A stretch of DNA of 59,276 nucleotides from Nonomuraea sp. MG754425 (GTDB lineage Bacteria > Actinomycetota > Actinomycetes > Streptosporangiales > Streptosporangiaceae). Below are positions 8,676 through 16,465 of this stretch, piece by piece (position 1 is the stretch's first letter; each line of letters begins with the position of its first letter). The DNA lies in NCBI RefSeq assembly GCF_021699195.1, contig NZ_SSXE01000032.1, forward strand, positions 1 to 59,276. Reading direction: 5' to 3'. The notes below the pieces were generated by a model. It was given only the letters and a program-made list of their open reading frames with translations, was not told where the DNA came from and ran no database searches. The position numbers and the translations under genes are program-made.

Positions 8676-9197
8676 TCATTCACGTGTGTCGAGTGTCCAG
8701 TCGGCCCAGTCGGCGAGGGCCTGGTAGAGGCGGTGCCCGGCCTCGGCGGCGACGCGCAGCGACCGGGTCTGGGGGCTGTCGCCGAAGTCGCCGCGGTCTT
8801 TTGCGGCCGCGTACTGGCGGTACCACTCGGCCTCGCGGGCGAAGTGCGCCCGCTCCCGCTCCAGGTGGGCGCGTAGCTCGTCGGGTTCCATCAGCCAGAA
8901 GAACGCCGAGCGCAGCACCGACTGGATGCGCAGCGTGTGATCGACCTCCCCCGACGTGAGCCAGCCGCGCACCGCCGCGAGCCCTTCGTCGGTGATCCGG
9001 TACGCCTTGCGCCGCCGCGGCCCCTCGCTGTCGATCTCGATGAGCCCTTCGGCGGCCAGCCGGTTGAGCTCGGCGTAGATCTTGGGCTGCTGGGCGGGCC
9101 ACACCGCGCCGAGGACCGCCTCGAAGCGTCTCGCGAGGTCGTAGCCGCTGGCCGGGCCCTCCGCGAGCAGACCGAGCAGGCCGTAGCGCAGCGACAT
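8676..9197 (-). CDS. PadR-family transcriptional regulator, 173 aa
   Basis: Winged-helix repressor. Residues 1-90 are the PadR domain: SLRYGLLGLLAEGPASGYDLARRF, then W-P-A-Q-Q-P-K-I-Y-A-E-L with L-x-x-L-x-x-x-G-L-I. Residues 95-173 are the PadR C-terminal (vir-type) dimerisation helix region. A GAGGAGAGAG ribosome site precedes the ATG. It is divergent from the SDR gene at 9305. The intergenic region holds a perfect ATGT-N8-ACAT palindrome, the recognised PadR operator form, so autoregulation and control of the SDR are likely. The ligand is unknown. Confidence 0.9.
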   Translation of the reverse strand: MSLRYGLLGLLAEGPASGYDLARRFEAVLGAVWPAQQPKIYAELNRLAAEGLIEIDSEGPRRRKAYRITDEGLAAVRGWLTSGEVDHTLRIQSVLRSAFFWLMEPDELRAHLERERAHFAREAEWYRQYAAAKDRGDFGDSPQTRSLRVAAEAGHRLYQALADWADWTLDTRE

Positions 9198-9257
9198 TCA
9201 CTCTCTCCTCACGTTCCTTGCCATCTTGACAGCTCCTCGGGATCGCGTGCACGCTTC

Positions 9258-9277
9258 ACATGTACCTTGGTACATGT
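9258..9277. promoter_or_regulatory. PadR operator
   Basis: ACATGTACC-TT-GGTACATGT is a perfect 9-bp inverted repeat. It contains ATGT-N8-ACAT, the consensus described for PadR-family sites. It lies 28 bp before the SDR ATG and 60 bp before the padR ATG, where it can control both divergent promoters. Confidence 0.75.
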
Positions 9278-9304
9278 CCCTAGGTAAGTATGAGGAGGGC
9301 TTTC

Positions 9305-10150
9305 ATGTCCGAACGCGAGGGCGTCCTGGTCACCGGGGCGTCGGGCGGCATCGGCCGGGCCGTGGTCAAGACGCTGGCGGAGCGCGGCTACACGGTGTTC
9401 GCCGGGGTGCGCGGCGAGGCGCCGGAATTGGCCGGGCTGCCGAACGTACACATGGTGACGCTGGACGTGACCGACCCGGACAGCGTCGAGGCGGCCGCGA
9501 AACAGGTCGGGCGGGACGTGGCCCGCCGCGGGCTGCGCGCGGTGATCAACAATGCGGGCGTGATCGTGCAGGGGCCGCTCGAACTGGTGCCGCCGGCGGA
9601 ACTGCGCCGCCAGTTCGAGGTCAACGCGTACGGGCCGGTGTTCGTCACCCAGGCGTTCCTGCCGCTGCTGCGGGCGGGCAAGGGCCGCCTGATCAACATC
9701 AGCGCCCCGACGGCCCGGCAGCCGATGCCGTTCCTGGCCCCGCTGTCCGGCAGCAAGGCGGCCCTGGCCTCGATGTCCATGGCGCTGCGCCTGGAACTGG
9801 CCGCGTGGGGCATCCCCGTGGTGCTCGTCGAGCCGGGCGCCACCGCGACCGAGATCTTCGACAAGGCCGGCGCGGCGGCCGAGGCGTCGCTCGCGCTGGC
9901 CGAGCCGCGCAGGGCCGCGCTCTACACCCGCCACCTGGCCGTCGTCGGCGAGGCCATGGCCAAGCAGCGCCTCGGCCCCGTCGAGCCCGTGACGCGTGTG
10001 GTCACCGCCGCGCTGGAGGCCCGCAGGCCCAAGCGCCTGTACGCGGTCGGCGACGCCCGCGTGATCGGCCTGCTCACCCGTCTGCCCGCGGGGCTGCGGG
10101 AGCGGCTCGTCGCCGGCACCCTCGGCCTGGCGGGCATCCAGGCCGGCTGA
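9305..10150 (+). CDS. SDR-family protein lacking the catalytic tyrosine, 281 aa
   Basis: Classical SDR fold: cofactor motif VLVTGASGGIG (residues 7-17), NNAG at 82-85 and INIS at 130-133. The active-site YxxxK, however, reads L147-S-G-S-K151: Lys is kept but the tyrosine is leucine (codon CTG), so ordinary dehydrogenase chemistry is doubtful. The ATG at 9305 is preferred over 9290 because GAGGAGGG lies about 5 nt upstream. It is controlled by the divergent PadR through the palindrome at 9258-9277. It could still bind NAD(P) as a sensor, or use another residue. It ends at a strong convergent terminator. Confidence 0.88.
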   Translation: MSEREGVLVTGASGGIGRAVVKTLAERGYTVFAGVRGEAPELAGLPNVHMVTLDVTDPDSVEAAAKQVGRDVARRGLRAVINNAGVIVQGPLELVPPAELRRQFEVNAYGPVFVTQAFLPLLRAGKGRLINISAPTARQPMPFLAPLSGSKAALASMSMALRLELAAWGIPVVLVEPGATATEIFDKAGAAAEASLALAEPRRAALYTRHLAVVGEAMAKQRLGPVEPVTRVVTAALEARRPKRLYAVGDARVIGLLTRLPAGLRERLVAGTLGLAGIQAG

Positions 10151-10159
10151 CGCCCCACA

Positions 10160-10182
10160 GGGGGCCGGGCGGCCCGGCCCCC
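10160..10182. terminator. Bidirectional terminator between convergent genes
   Basis: GGGGGCCGGG-CGG-CCCGGCCCCC is a perfect 10-bp stem lying between the SDR stop and the DyP peroxidase stop. There is no T-run, as is usual in this genome. Confidence 0.7.
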
Positions 10183-10191
10183 GCGGAGGTC

Positions 10192-11562
10192 CTACAGGTG
10201 ACGCAGGTAGGCCAGGGACGGCGCGAAGAAGTACTCGCCGCCCATCATGGTGACCGTCCGGTCCACCTGGGCCTGCGGCTCCGACGGCTCCGGCCGGCCC
10301 CAGACCTCGGGGAAGGCGACCCGAACCGCCCGCCTGCCCTGCCCGATGACCGGATCGTGACCGGTCCCCCCGGCCTCGAAGTCCGGCGCGTTCGCCCAGC
10401 TCCGCTGCGTGAACTCGAACTGGCGCACCAGGCTGGCGTTGAACGCCATGAACAGCAGCCCGACCCCCGCGCTCGGCCGGTGCTCCGGCGGGGAGTCGTC
10501 CCACGGGTCGTCGGCGCGCTCGCCGTAGGTCTGGCCGCGCCTGGCCATGAGCACGTCACGCCCGAACGAGCGCGGGTTGGTCTTGCGCACGTGACCGGAG
10601 AACGGGCACCTGGAGCCGTCGTCGCCGTCGAAGGTGAAGTCGTTGGCGACCGGGCCGCCGCCCGGCTTGGGCTTGAGTGTGAGGGGTGTGCCGTCCCGGA
10701 AGCGGCCGACGAGCAGGGCGCCCGCCCGCTCGCGGTCCGTCCCCTGGAGGGCCAGGCGGTCGGCCAGGTCCCGTTCGATCTCCTTGAACGCCCGCACGTT
10801 CTGCTCCAGCTTCCTGAAGACCAGGTAGCTGCCGAAGTGGCGGACGGGGTCCGGCGCGAACGGGTCCGGCACCAGGACGTTCGCCAGCGGGAAAGCCGGG
10901 TCCCAGTGCTGCTTCGGCTCCTTGTCCACCTCGTCCTTCAGGAACAGCGGCTGGCTGCGGCCGTCCACGTAGCCGAAGTGCTCGATGCCGTCCCCGGCCG
11001 GGTTGCGCATGCCCTGGCCGCGTTCCTCGCCGAGCAGCCGGGCGCTGTCCGGCAGTTCGGCGAGGATCTCGGCGCGCAGCCGCTCCACCGGCTCCGCCCC
11101 GGCGTCGCCGATCAGGATGACGGCGTGGATCTCCCGCTGGTAGAGGCGCTCCCACTCCGCCGCCGGCGGGTCGTTCACGAGGCTGGTCCGCCGCTTCATG
11201 CCGTCGCGGAAGACCGGGTCGCCGAACCTGCGCACGTCCTCGACCGAGTGGCCGAGGTCGCGGTAGCCGGCCTTGCTGATGCCGATGCCGACGTACGGGG
11301 TGCCGCGCCGGCGGCCGGCGGCGAACTCCCGTATCTCCCGCAGGTGCTCGCGGGCCGACTTCATCTTCGTGGTGGCGATCGAACGCAGGAAGGCCCTGCC
11401 CTCGGTCACGTCGTTGAACCGGACGAACAGCACGGACAGGTGCTCACGTACGTGAGCCCGCAGGATGTTCGGCTGGAGTTCGTCGAGCATCGCCTTGGTG
11501 TCCGCGTCGAGCGTGGCCGAGTCCCAGGCCAGGGGTTGTGCGTTGTTCAGGTCGACAGGCAT
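10192..11562 (-). CDS. DyP-type heme peroxidase, 456 aa
   Basis: Heme peroxidase of the dye-decolorizing family. The distal Asp motif is GYVDG (D200, a GxxDG variant) in HFGYVDGRSQP. The proximal heme ligand is His324 in CPFSGHVRKTNPR. The length (456 aa) is that of the larger D/V-class enzymes rather than the short bacterial B class. No Tat signal is visible, so it is probably cytoplasmic or encapsulin-independent. The ATG at 11562 follows GGGAAGGGA; an in-frame ATG at 11595 would add 11 residues. It is monocistronic. Physiological substrate is unknown. Confidence 0.9.
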   Translation of the reverse strand: MPVDLNNAQPLAWDSATLDADTKAMLDELQPNILRAHVREHLSVLFVRFNDVTEGRAFLRSIATTKMKSAREHLREIREFAAGRRRGTPYVGIGISKAGYRDLGHSVEDVRRFGDPVFRDGMKRRTSLVNDPPAAEWERLYQREIHAVILIGDAGAEPVERLRAEILAELPDSARLLGEERGQGMRNPAGDGIEHFGYVDGRSQPLFLKDEVDKEPKQHWDPAFPLANVLVPDPFAPDPVRHFGSYLVFRKLEQNVRAFKEIERDLADRLALQGTDRERAGALLVGRFRDGTPLTLKPKPGGGPVANDFTFDGDDGSRCPFSGHVRKTNPRSFGRDVLMARRGQTYGERADDPWDDSPPEHRPSAGVGLLFMAFNASLVRQFEFTQRSWANAPDFEAGGTGHDPVIGQGRRAVRVAFPEVWGRPEPSEPQAQVDRTVTMMGGEYFFAPSLAYLRHL

Positions 11563-11709
11563 CGCCGTGTCCCTTCCCCGTTTCCCGATGGACATCGGGC
11601 CCCCTGGCGCGTCACGGGAGGAGATCCCCGTCTTGCTACGCGCCCCACAGATTAGGACTCGCGAGAAAACCGGAAAGTTTCCACAAAAGGGACACGGTGC
11701 ATTTCCTGT

Positions 11710-12021
11710 TCACCGCGAGGTGAGCGAGGTCCGTGCCGCGCCGCCGTTCTCGCAGCGGACGATCTCGGCCTCGTCGTCGCGGGCGGTGGCCACGATGACC
11801 GGCACGTCGGAGACGCCCCGCACCATGCGCAGCGCCTGCGATCCGTCCAGGTCGGGCAGGCCGAGGTCGAGGATGACGGCGTCGGGTGGGGACTGCGAGA
11901 TCTCCCTGAGCGCGTCCAGGGCGCAACCGGCGCTGCGGACGGCGTGCTCGCGCCGGCGCAACTCGTGGATGATCGCCGATCGGACGAATTCGTCGTCTTC
12001 GACTACGAGAACCGTCGCCAT
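11710..12021 (-). pseudogene. Truncated response-regulator receiver domain, 103 aa
   Basis: Begins as a normal CheY-like receiver: VLVVEDDEF with acidic D9/D10 region, phospho-acceptor D52 in AVILDLGLPDLDG, and VIVATARDDEAEIVR. Homology then stops. The expected NAGADDYLxKPF (beta5 Lys) is replaced by CENGGAARTSLTSR and a stop, and no DNA-binding domain follows in any frame. This looks like a 3' truncation of a KdpE/OmpR-type regulator. The following bases (11640-11709) are unusually AT-rich for the window, a possible deletion scar. No histidine kinase lies nearby. A functional stand-alone fragment is unlikely because the fold lacks alpha4-beta5-alpha5. Confidence 0.75.
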
Positions 12022-12046
12022 GCCGACCAACCGTACTGGGGGCGTA

Positions 12047-12052
12047 CATAAT
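12047..12052 (+). promoter_or_regulatory. -10 element of a leaderless promoter
   Basis: CATAAT lies exactly 7 nt before the ATG at 12060, with no Shine-Dalgarno in between. The same geometry recurs in front of several other genes of the window. Confidence 0.5.
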
Positions 12053-12059
12053 GCGTCTC

Positions 12060-12521
12060 ATGCGTCGAGCGCTGAGATATGCCGCGATCTGGTGCGGCGC
12101 CACCGCCGTCGCGGTGTCGGTCTCGTGGTTCGGGGTGCGTGGCGTGCTGCGCGACGAGTTCGTGGACGACGTGGCCGTCGAGCCGTTCCTCGCGCAGACG
12201 GTCGCGGCGCGGAACAGCACGGACCACCCCGTGCCGGAGCCCTCCGCGCGGGACCGGACCCCCGCCGCCACCCCGGCGCCGCGCCGCACCCAGGACGCCC
12301 CGAGCCCGTCGCTCAAGGTGGTGAAGGTCAGGGGCGGCGAGGTGGCGTTCACGCTCGGCTCCGACGGCTGCCGCCTGGTCTCGGCCACCCCGGTCGGGGG
12401 TTACACCGCCAAGGTCGCCCGCGCCGACGGCTGGATCCGGGTGGACCTGGTCAGGGGGGAGCACGGCACGGGGGTGTTCTGCATCGGTCACGAGCGGCGT
12501 ACCGACACCTGGGAGTACTGA
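12060..12521 (+). CDS. Membrane-anchored secreted protein of unknown function, 153 aa
   Basis: No family recognised. One N-terminal hydrophobic helix (RYAAIWCGATAVAVSVSWF, about residues 5-23) looks like a signal anchor. A Pro/Ala/Thr-rich linker (60-85) follows, then a compact C-terminal part (about 88-153) with two cysteines (GCRLVS and VFCIG) that could form a disulfide outside the cell. ATG 12060 is chosen over 12051 because a CATAAT box lies 7 nt upstream. It overlaps the next gene by ATGA-type coupling (TGA 12519-12521), so it is cotranscribed with the TetR regulator. Confidence 0.65.
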   Translation: MRRALRYAAIWCGATAVAVSVSWFGVRGVLRDEFVDDVAVEPFLAQTVAARNSTDHPVPEPSARDRTPAATPAPRRTQDAPSPSLKVVKVRGGEVAFTLGSDGCRLVSATPVGGYTAKVARADGWIRVDLVRGEHGTGVFCIGHERRTDTWEY

Positions 12522-13117
12522 TGAGGAGCCGACGCTGGAGCCGGTCGGGCGACACCCGCGACACTCTGCTGCGCGCGGCCCGTGACGTCTTCCTGGCCAA
12601 GGGGTACGCCGACGCCACGGTCGCCGACATCGTGGCGGCGTCCGGCATCAGCGTCGGCAGCCTGTACCACCACTTCGGCGGCAAGCCGGGCCTGTTCCTG
12701 GCGCTGTGGGAGCAGTTCACCCGCGGCCAGGAGGAACGCACCGCACGGGCGGCGAAGGCGGCGGGGGACAGCGCGGAACGGTTCCTGGCCGGCGCGCGGG
12801 CCTACCTGGAGGGCTCGTGGGAGCAGCGCGAGGTGGCCAGGCTGTTCCTGGAGAACGACGGCCCGGCCGAGTTCGGCACGCTGCGCAGGCAGCGCGGCTG
12901 GAACTGGATCGGCGGCAACCGGCGGCTGCTCGGCCTGGACGGCTCACGGGAGAGCCAGGTGCTGGTGGTGCTGCTGACCACCATGATGGGCGAGGCCGGG
13001 CGCGAGGTGGCAGCGTGCGAGTCCGGCCTCGACGCCGCGGTGACCATCGACGAGGTCATCCGCCTGGTGAGGCGGTTGCTGCCTACATCCTCCGGCGTAG
13101 CGGAGCCGACTCCCTAG
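12521..13117 (+). CDS. TetR/AcrR-family regulator, 198 aa
   Basis: The N-terminal HTH spans residues 9-55: DTLLRAARDVFLAKGY, ADATVADIVAASGISVGSLYHHFGGKPGLF, with the usual recognition helix. The C-terminal ligand domain contains RQRGWNWIGGNRRLLG. The ATG overlaps the stop of the preceding secreted-protein gene by 1 bp (TGATG), so translation is coupled and an independent promoter is not apparent. Target and ligand are unknown; the operon partner is the natural candidate. Other candidates are the membrane protein 40 bp downstream. Confidence 0.9.
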   Translation: MRSRRWSRSGDTRDTLLRAARDVFLAKGYADATVADIVAASGISVGSLYHHFGGKPGLFLALWEQFTRGQEERTARAAKAAGDSAERFLAGARAYLEGSWEQREVARLFLENDGPAEFGTLRRQRGWNWIGGNRRLLGLDGSRESQVLVVLLTTMMGEAGREVAACESGLDAAVTIDEVIRLVRRLLPTSSGVAEPTP

Positions 13118-13157
13118 AGGGGATCCGGCCGCCTTCGCGGGGTGGCAACGTGGAGGC

Positions 13158-13538
13158 ATGGACGTACTCCGGAGGTCGCTGGGCTGGCTCGCGCTGCTCT
13201 ACGCGCTGGTCTTCGCCACGTTCGCGCTGCTGCACACCGGAGTCGCGCTGGGGCCGGTGCGGGAGCCCGTGATCGTCCCGGCCTCGATCGCCGAGACGTT
13301 GTGCTGCGCGGCCCTGCTCTGCGGCGCCTTCGGCGCGCTGTCGGGCCGGGCGTGGGCCTGGGACGGGCTCGTCTACAGCCACGCGGCGGCACTCGGCGGC
13401 GTGCTGCTGGGGATCATGGCGCTGGCCCTGGGCCCGGACGCGGGCAGCGCGCTGCTCACCTGGTATCACAGCCTGATGGCGATCGCGCTCGCCGCCGGGC
13501 TGAGCGGCGCCTTCTACGTCTCCAGGGTGCGCAGGTAG
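13158..13538 (+). CDS. Four-helix small membrane protein, 126 aa
   Basis: Unknown function. Four hydrophobic helices lie at about 9-30, 42-62, 72-93 and 101-122, with very short loops. The start ATG has GTGGAGG directly upstream. It follows the TetR gene by 40 bp on the same strand and may belong to that operon. Its 3' end overlaps the convergent DUF523 gene by 25 bp; both reading frames look genuine across the overlap. Confidence 0.65.
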   Translation: MDVLRRSLGWLALLYALVFATFALLHTGVALGPVREPVIVPASIAETLCCAALLCGAFGALSGRAWAWDGLVYSHAAALGGVLLGIMALALGPDAGSALLTWYHSLMAIALAAGLSGAFYVSRVRR

Positions 13539-14008
13539 CCGGCGGCCTCGGGCAGCCGCTCCTCGCTGAACACCCGGACGCCCTCGCGCTCCAGCAGCGC
13601 CGTGGTGAGGCCCTGGCCGGGCGTCCGGCGCCCCTGGAAGGTGCCGTCGTAGACGGCCAGCACCCCGCACGAGGGGCTGCCCTCCTTCAGCACCGCCATC
13701 CGGACGCCGTGCGCGCGCGCCACGGCCAGCGCCCCGTGCGCGCCCGCCAGGAACTCGGCCGTCACGTCGGACCCGTCGGACGCCAGCACGCGGGCGGCGC
13801 CGGACAGGACGGCCGCCCCGCCCGCGCCGCCCTCGATCTCGGCCGCGAGCCTCGGGACCGGCAGCCCGCCCGCCACCTCGGGACAGAACGGCACCAGCCG
13901 CCCCTCCGCCCGCCACCCGGCCAGCCAGGCGTCGGAGCTGGTCTTCGCGCCGCCGTCGTAGCGCACCTTGCGGCCCATCAGGCAGGCGCTGACGAGGATC
14001 TTCTCCAC
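13514..14008 (-). CDS. DUF523-family protein, 164 aa
   Basis: Matches the DUF523 family: KILVSACLMGRKVRYDGG near the N-terminus, FCPEVAGGLPVPR in the middle, and LKEGSPSCGVLAVYDG late, whose Ser-Pro-Ser-Cys-Gly motif with the N-terminal cysteine suggests a metal or Fe-S role. The biochemical function is not established. The start is GTG 14008, inside the last 31 bp of the MFS gene upstream, so it is translationally coupled to the efflux pump. The 3' end overlaps the convergent membrane-protein gene by 25 bp. Confidence 0.85.
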   Translation of the reverse strand: MEKILVSACLMGRKVRYDGGAKTSSDAWLAGWRAEGRLVPFCPEVAGGLPVPRLAAEIEGGAGGAAVLSGAARVLASDGSDVTAEFLAGAHGALAVARAHGVRMAVLKEGSPSCGVLAVYDGTFQGRRTPGQGLTTALLEREGVRVFSEERLPEAAGYLRTLET

Positions 14009-15333
14009 GTACCCGATCCTATGAGCCCGATCGGCGGCAGCGAGAGCGCGAGCAGCCCGATCACCACCCAGAACGGGAACGTGAACGGCTGCCCCGTACC
14101 CGACGCGGTGGACAGTTGCAGCAGCACGGCCGCCACCGCCACCCCGAACGACGAGGAGATCCGCAGTGTGATCGTGCTCAGCGTGGTCGCGGCCGGGATG
14201 GCGGCGGGCTCCAGCGTCCGGTACGCCGCCGCCGTCATCGACGTGGCCACCAGCCCGTGGCCGAGCCCGAGCACGAACATCGGCACGATCCCCCCGCCGA
14301 GCAGCACGAACGCCATGACCCCGGCCACCGCCAGCAGCACGCCGCCGGCCGCGACGCCGCGCGGGCCCCGGTTGTCGGTGAGCCGGCCCGCCAGCGGCAT
14401 CGTGATGGCCGCGCCGATCCCCATCGGCGCCAGCAGCAGCCCGGCCTCCAGCACGGTGCCGCCCTGGGCGAGCTGGCTGTAGAGCGGCACCAGGAGGGTG
14501 AAGCCGATCATCGCGGCCCCGTAGCACACGAGCGCGGCCACCGCCGCGCTGAACGTGCGGTCACCGAACAGCCGCAGGTCGATCAGCGAGCCGCCGCGCA
14601 GCGACCGTACGGCGAACACGGCCACCAGGGCCGCGCCGAGCCACACCGCCGGGTGCAGCACCGAGGCCCCGTTGCCCACCTCGGCCAGCCCGTAGACCAG
14701 CGCGGCCAGTCCGGGCGAGAGCAGGGCCAGGCCGAGCACGTCGAGGGGCGGCGCGCCCGCGCGGGGCGCGCGGGGCAGCAGCAGGACCGCGGCCACCAGC
14801 GCCACCGCGCAGACCGGGACGTTCACCAGGAACAGCCAGCGCCAGCCGGGGCCCTGCACGATCAGCCCGCCGAGCGGTGGCCCGAGCACGGGCACCAGCA
14901 TGGCGGGCACCGAGATCAGGCCCATCGCCCGGCCCATCCGCTCCTTGCCCGCCGCCTGGGCCAGCATCATCTGCCCGACCGGCTGGAGCAGGCCCCCGCC
15001 CAGGCCCTGCACGACGCGGAAGACGACCAGGCTGCCCAGCGACCAGGCGGCGGCGCAGAGCACGGAGCCTCCGGCGAACAGCACGAGCGAGACGAGCCAG
15101 ACGTTCCTGACCCCGAACCTGCCCACCGCCCAGCCCGTGACCGGGACCGTCATGGAGAGGGCCAGCAGGTAACCGGTGGCCGCCCACTGGACGGAGGCGA
15201 GTGAGGTGCCGAAGTCGCGGGCGAGGGTGCCGAGCGCGACGTTGACGATCGTGGTGTCGAGCATCGTCATGACGACCCCGAGCAGGACGACCAGGCCGGT
15301 GGTCCAGAAGGAGTTTCGTACGGCGTATCGCAT
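13978..15333 (-). CDS. DHA2 (EmrB/QacA) family MFS drug exporter, 451 aa
   Basis: Proton-driven multidrug efflux protein. It shows 12-14 hydrophobic helices, motif A-like GRFGVRNVW, motif D1 LDTTIVNVALGTLARDF at helix 1, and motif C-like VLGPPLGGLI. The start is ATG 15333, with GTG 15342 as alternative. On the minus strand a TACGGT box ends exactly 7 nt before ATG 15333, implying a leaderless mRNA. The divergent TetR repressor shares the operator at 15339-15363, which covers this -10. Typical repressor/efflux pair; substrate not predictable. Confidence 0.9.
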   Translation of the reverse strand: MRYAVRNSFWTTGLVVLLGVVMTMLDTTIVNVALGTLARDFGTSLASVQWAATGYLLALSMTVPVTGWAVGRFGVRNVWLVSLVLFAGGSVLCAAAWSLGSLVVFRVVQGLGGGLLQPVGQMMLAQAAGKERMGRAMGLISVPAMLVPVLGPPLGGLIVQGPGWRWLFLVNVPVCAVALVAAVLLLPRAPRAGAPPLDVLGLALLSPGLAALVYGLAEVGNGASVLHPAVWLGAALVAVFAVRSLRGGSLIDLRLFGDRTFSAAVAALVCYGAAMIGFTLLVPLYSQLAQGGTVLEAGLLLAPMGIGAAITMPLAGRLTDNRGPRGVAAGGVLLAVAGVMAFVLLGGGIVPMFVLGLGHGLVATSMTAAAYRTLEPAAIPAATTLSTITLRISSSFGVAVAAVLLQLSTASGTGQPFTFPFWVVIGLLALSLPPIGLIGSGTWRRSSSAPA

Positions 15334-15338
15334 GTCGT

Positions 15339-15370
15339 ACACCGTAACAGTTTCGTACGGTGTCTAAAAT
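15339..15370. promoter_or_regulatory. Shared TetR operator and divergent leaderless promoters
   Basis: ACACCGTA (15339-15346) - 9 nt - TACGGTGT (15356-15363) is a perfect 8-bp inverted repeat. The MFS -10 (minus-strand TACGGT, 15341-15346) lies inside the left arm. The TetR -10 TAAAAT (15365-15370) abuts the right arm, so one bound dimer blocks both. The right half AGTTTCGTACGGTGT (15349-15363) recurs with one mismatch at 15312-15326 inside the MFS coding start, a possible auxiliary site. Confidence 0.75.
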
Positions 15371-15377
15371 CGGGGGT

Positions 15378-16091
15378 GTGACATCGATCTGGTCAAGGCC
15401 CACCCCGCCCCGCCGCCCGGTGCTGACCCGGGAGGCGATCGTGGCCGCCGCCATCGCCGTGGCCGACGCGGAAGGGCTCGACGCGGTCTCGATCAGGCGG
15501 GTGGCCGCGGAACTGGGCGCGCGGGCGATGACGCTGTACTCCTACATCGAGCGCAAGGAGGACCTGCTCGCGCTGATGGCCGACGAGATCGCCGCCGAGG
15601 CGGTGGCCGCCGAGCCGCTGCCCGCCGACTGGCGCGAGGCGCTGCTGCTGCTCGCCCGGCGCGAGCGCGAGCTGGTGCGGCGCCACCCCTGGCGGGTCGA
15701 CCTGGTCGGCCAGCGGGTGGCCGTGGGGCCCAACGCGCTGCGGCACGTGGAGCAGAAGCTGGCCGCCTTCGACGGCCTCGGCGTCGATCGGCTGACGGCC
15801 TGGCGGTTCCTGGCCGTCTTCAACGACTACATGACCGGGTTCGTGGTCAGGGAGGCCACGGAGCGCCGCGTCCCCAGGGAGCAGGGGATCAACGACGACG
15901 AGCGGGCCGCGGCGGCGGAGCCGTACATCAGGGAGCTGATCGAGGGCGGCGAGTACCCCCGGCTGGGGCCGATGATCGAGCAGGGCGTCCAGGGGGCCGA
16001 CGACAACTTCGAACGCGGGCTGAACTGGGTGCTGGACGGCATGGAGGGGCACCTGCGCTCCGAAGTCGGGGGCGACACACCCGGGCGGTAG
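15378..16091 (+). CDS. TetR-family regulator with TetR-type C-terminal domain, 237 aa
   Basis: Repressor of the divergent efflux pump. HTH residues are about 19-65 (TREAIVAAAIAVADAEG, SIRRVAAELGARAMTLYSYIERKEDLL), which is the TetR-proper subclass HTH, and the C-terminal part (about 80-220) matches the TetR_C-type ligand domain of tetracycline-like repressors. The start is GTG 15378. TAAAAT ends 7 nt upstream with no Shine-Dalgarno, so the message is probably leaderless; GTG 15360 would lie inside the operator. It autoregulates through 15339-15363. The inducer is unknown. Confidence 0.9.
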   Translation: MTSIWSRPTPPRRPVLTREAIVAAAIAVADAEGLDAVSIRRVAAELGARAMTLYSYIERKEDLLALMADEIAAEAVAAEPLPADWREALLLLARRERELVRRHPWRVDLVGQRVAVGPNALRHVEQKLAAFDGLGVDRLTAWRFLAVFNDYMTGFVVREATERRVPREQGINDDERAAAAEPYIRELIEGGEYPRLGPMIEQGVQGADDNFERGLNWVLDGMEGHLRSEVGGDTPGR

Positions 16092-16102
16092 CCTTACCCC
16101 CG

Positions 16103-16465
16103 ATGAACGCCACCGTCTCGACGATCGTGATCTCCGGCTCCCTGCTGCTGATGCTGATGAGCCTGATCGTCGCGATCCGCGACCGGCCGATGGGCATGGT
16201 GCTGCTGGTCGGGTTCGCCCTGCTCGAAGTGGCCCTGCTGGTGCAGGCGGGGTTCGTGATCGCGGGGGTGGCCGGCGGCGGGGGGCCCGAGGACAAGGTC
16301 ACGCTGTTCGGCTATGTCGGGGGCGAGGTGCTGATCCCGGCGGCGGGGGTGTTCCTGGCGCTGGCCGAGCGGAGCCGGTGGGGTCCGGCGATCCTGGCCG
16401 TGGCCGGGTTCGCGATCGCGGTCATGACGGGCCGGCTGCTGCAGATCTGGCAGGGCGTGGCGTGA
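16103..16465 (+). CDS. Small four-helix membrane protein, 120 aa
   Basis: Unknown function. Helices are at about 6-24, 31-52, 68-88 and 92-112, and a glycine run (GVAGGGGPED) breaks the loop. It starts 12 bp after the TetR stop. TAGCCT, which includes that stop codon, lies 8 nt before the ATG and could be a leaderless promoter. GTGA overlap with the next gene shows the two are made together, probably as a membrane complex; similar paired small membrane proteins are common in this order. Confidence 0.6.
   Translation: MNATVSTIVISGSLLLMLMSLIVAIRDRPMGMVLLVGFALLEVALLVQAGFVIAGVAGGGGPEDKVTLFGYVGGEVLIPAAGVFLALAERSRWGPAILAVAGFAIAVMTGRLLQIWQGVA

Noticed and set aside
13978..14527. 337-aa reading extending the DUF523 gene upstream
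   Set aside because: The N-terminal half is out of frame with, and inside, the MFS gene. DUF523 homology begins at the GTG at 14008.
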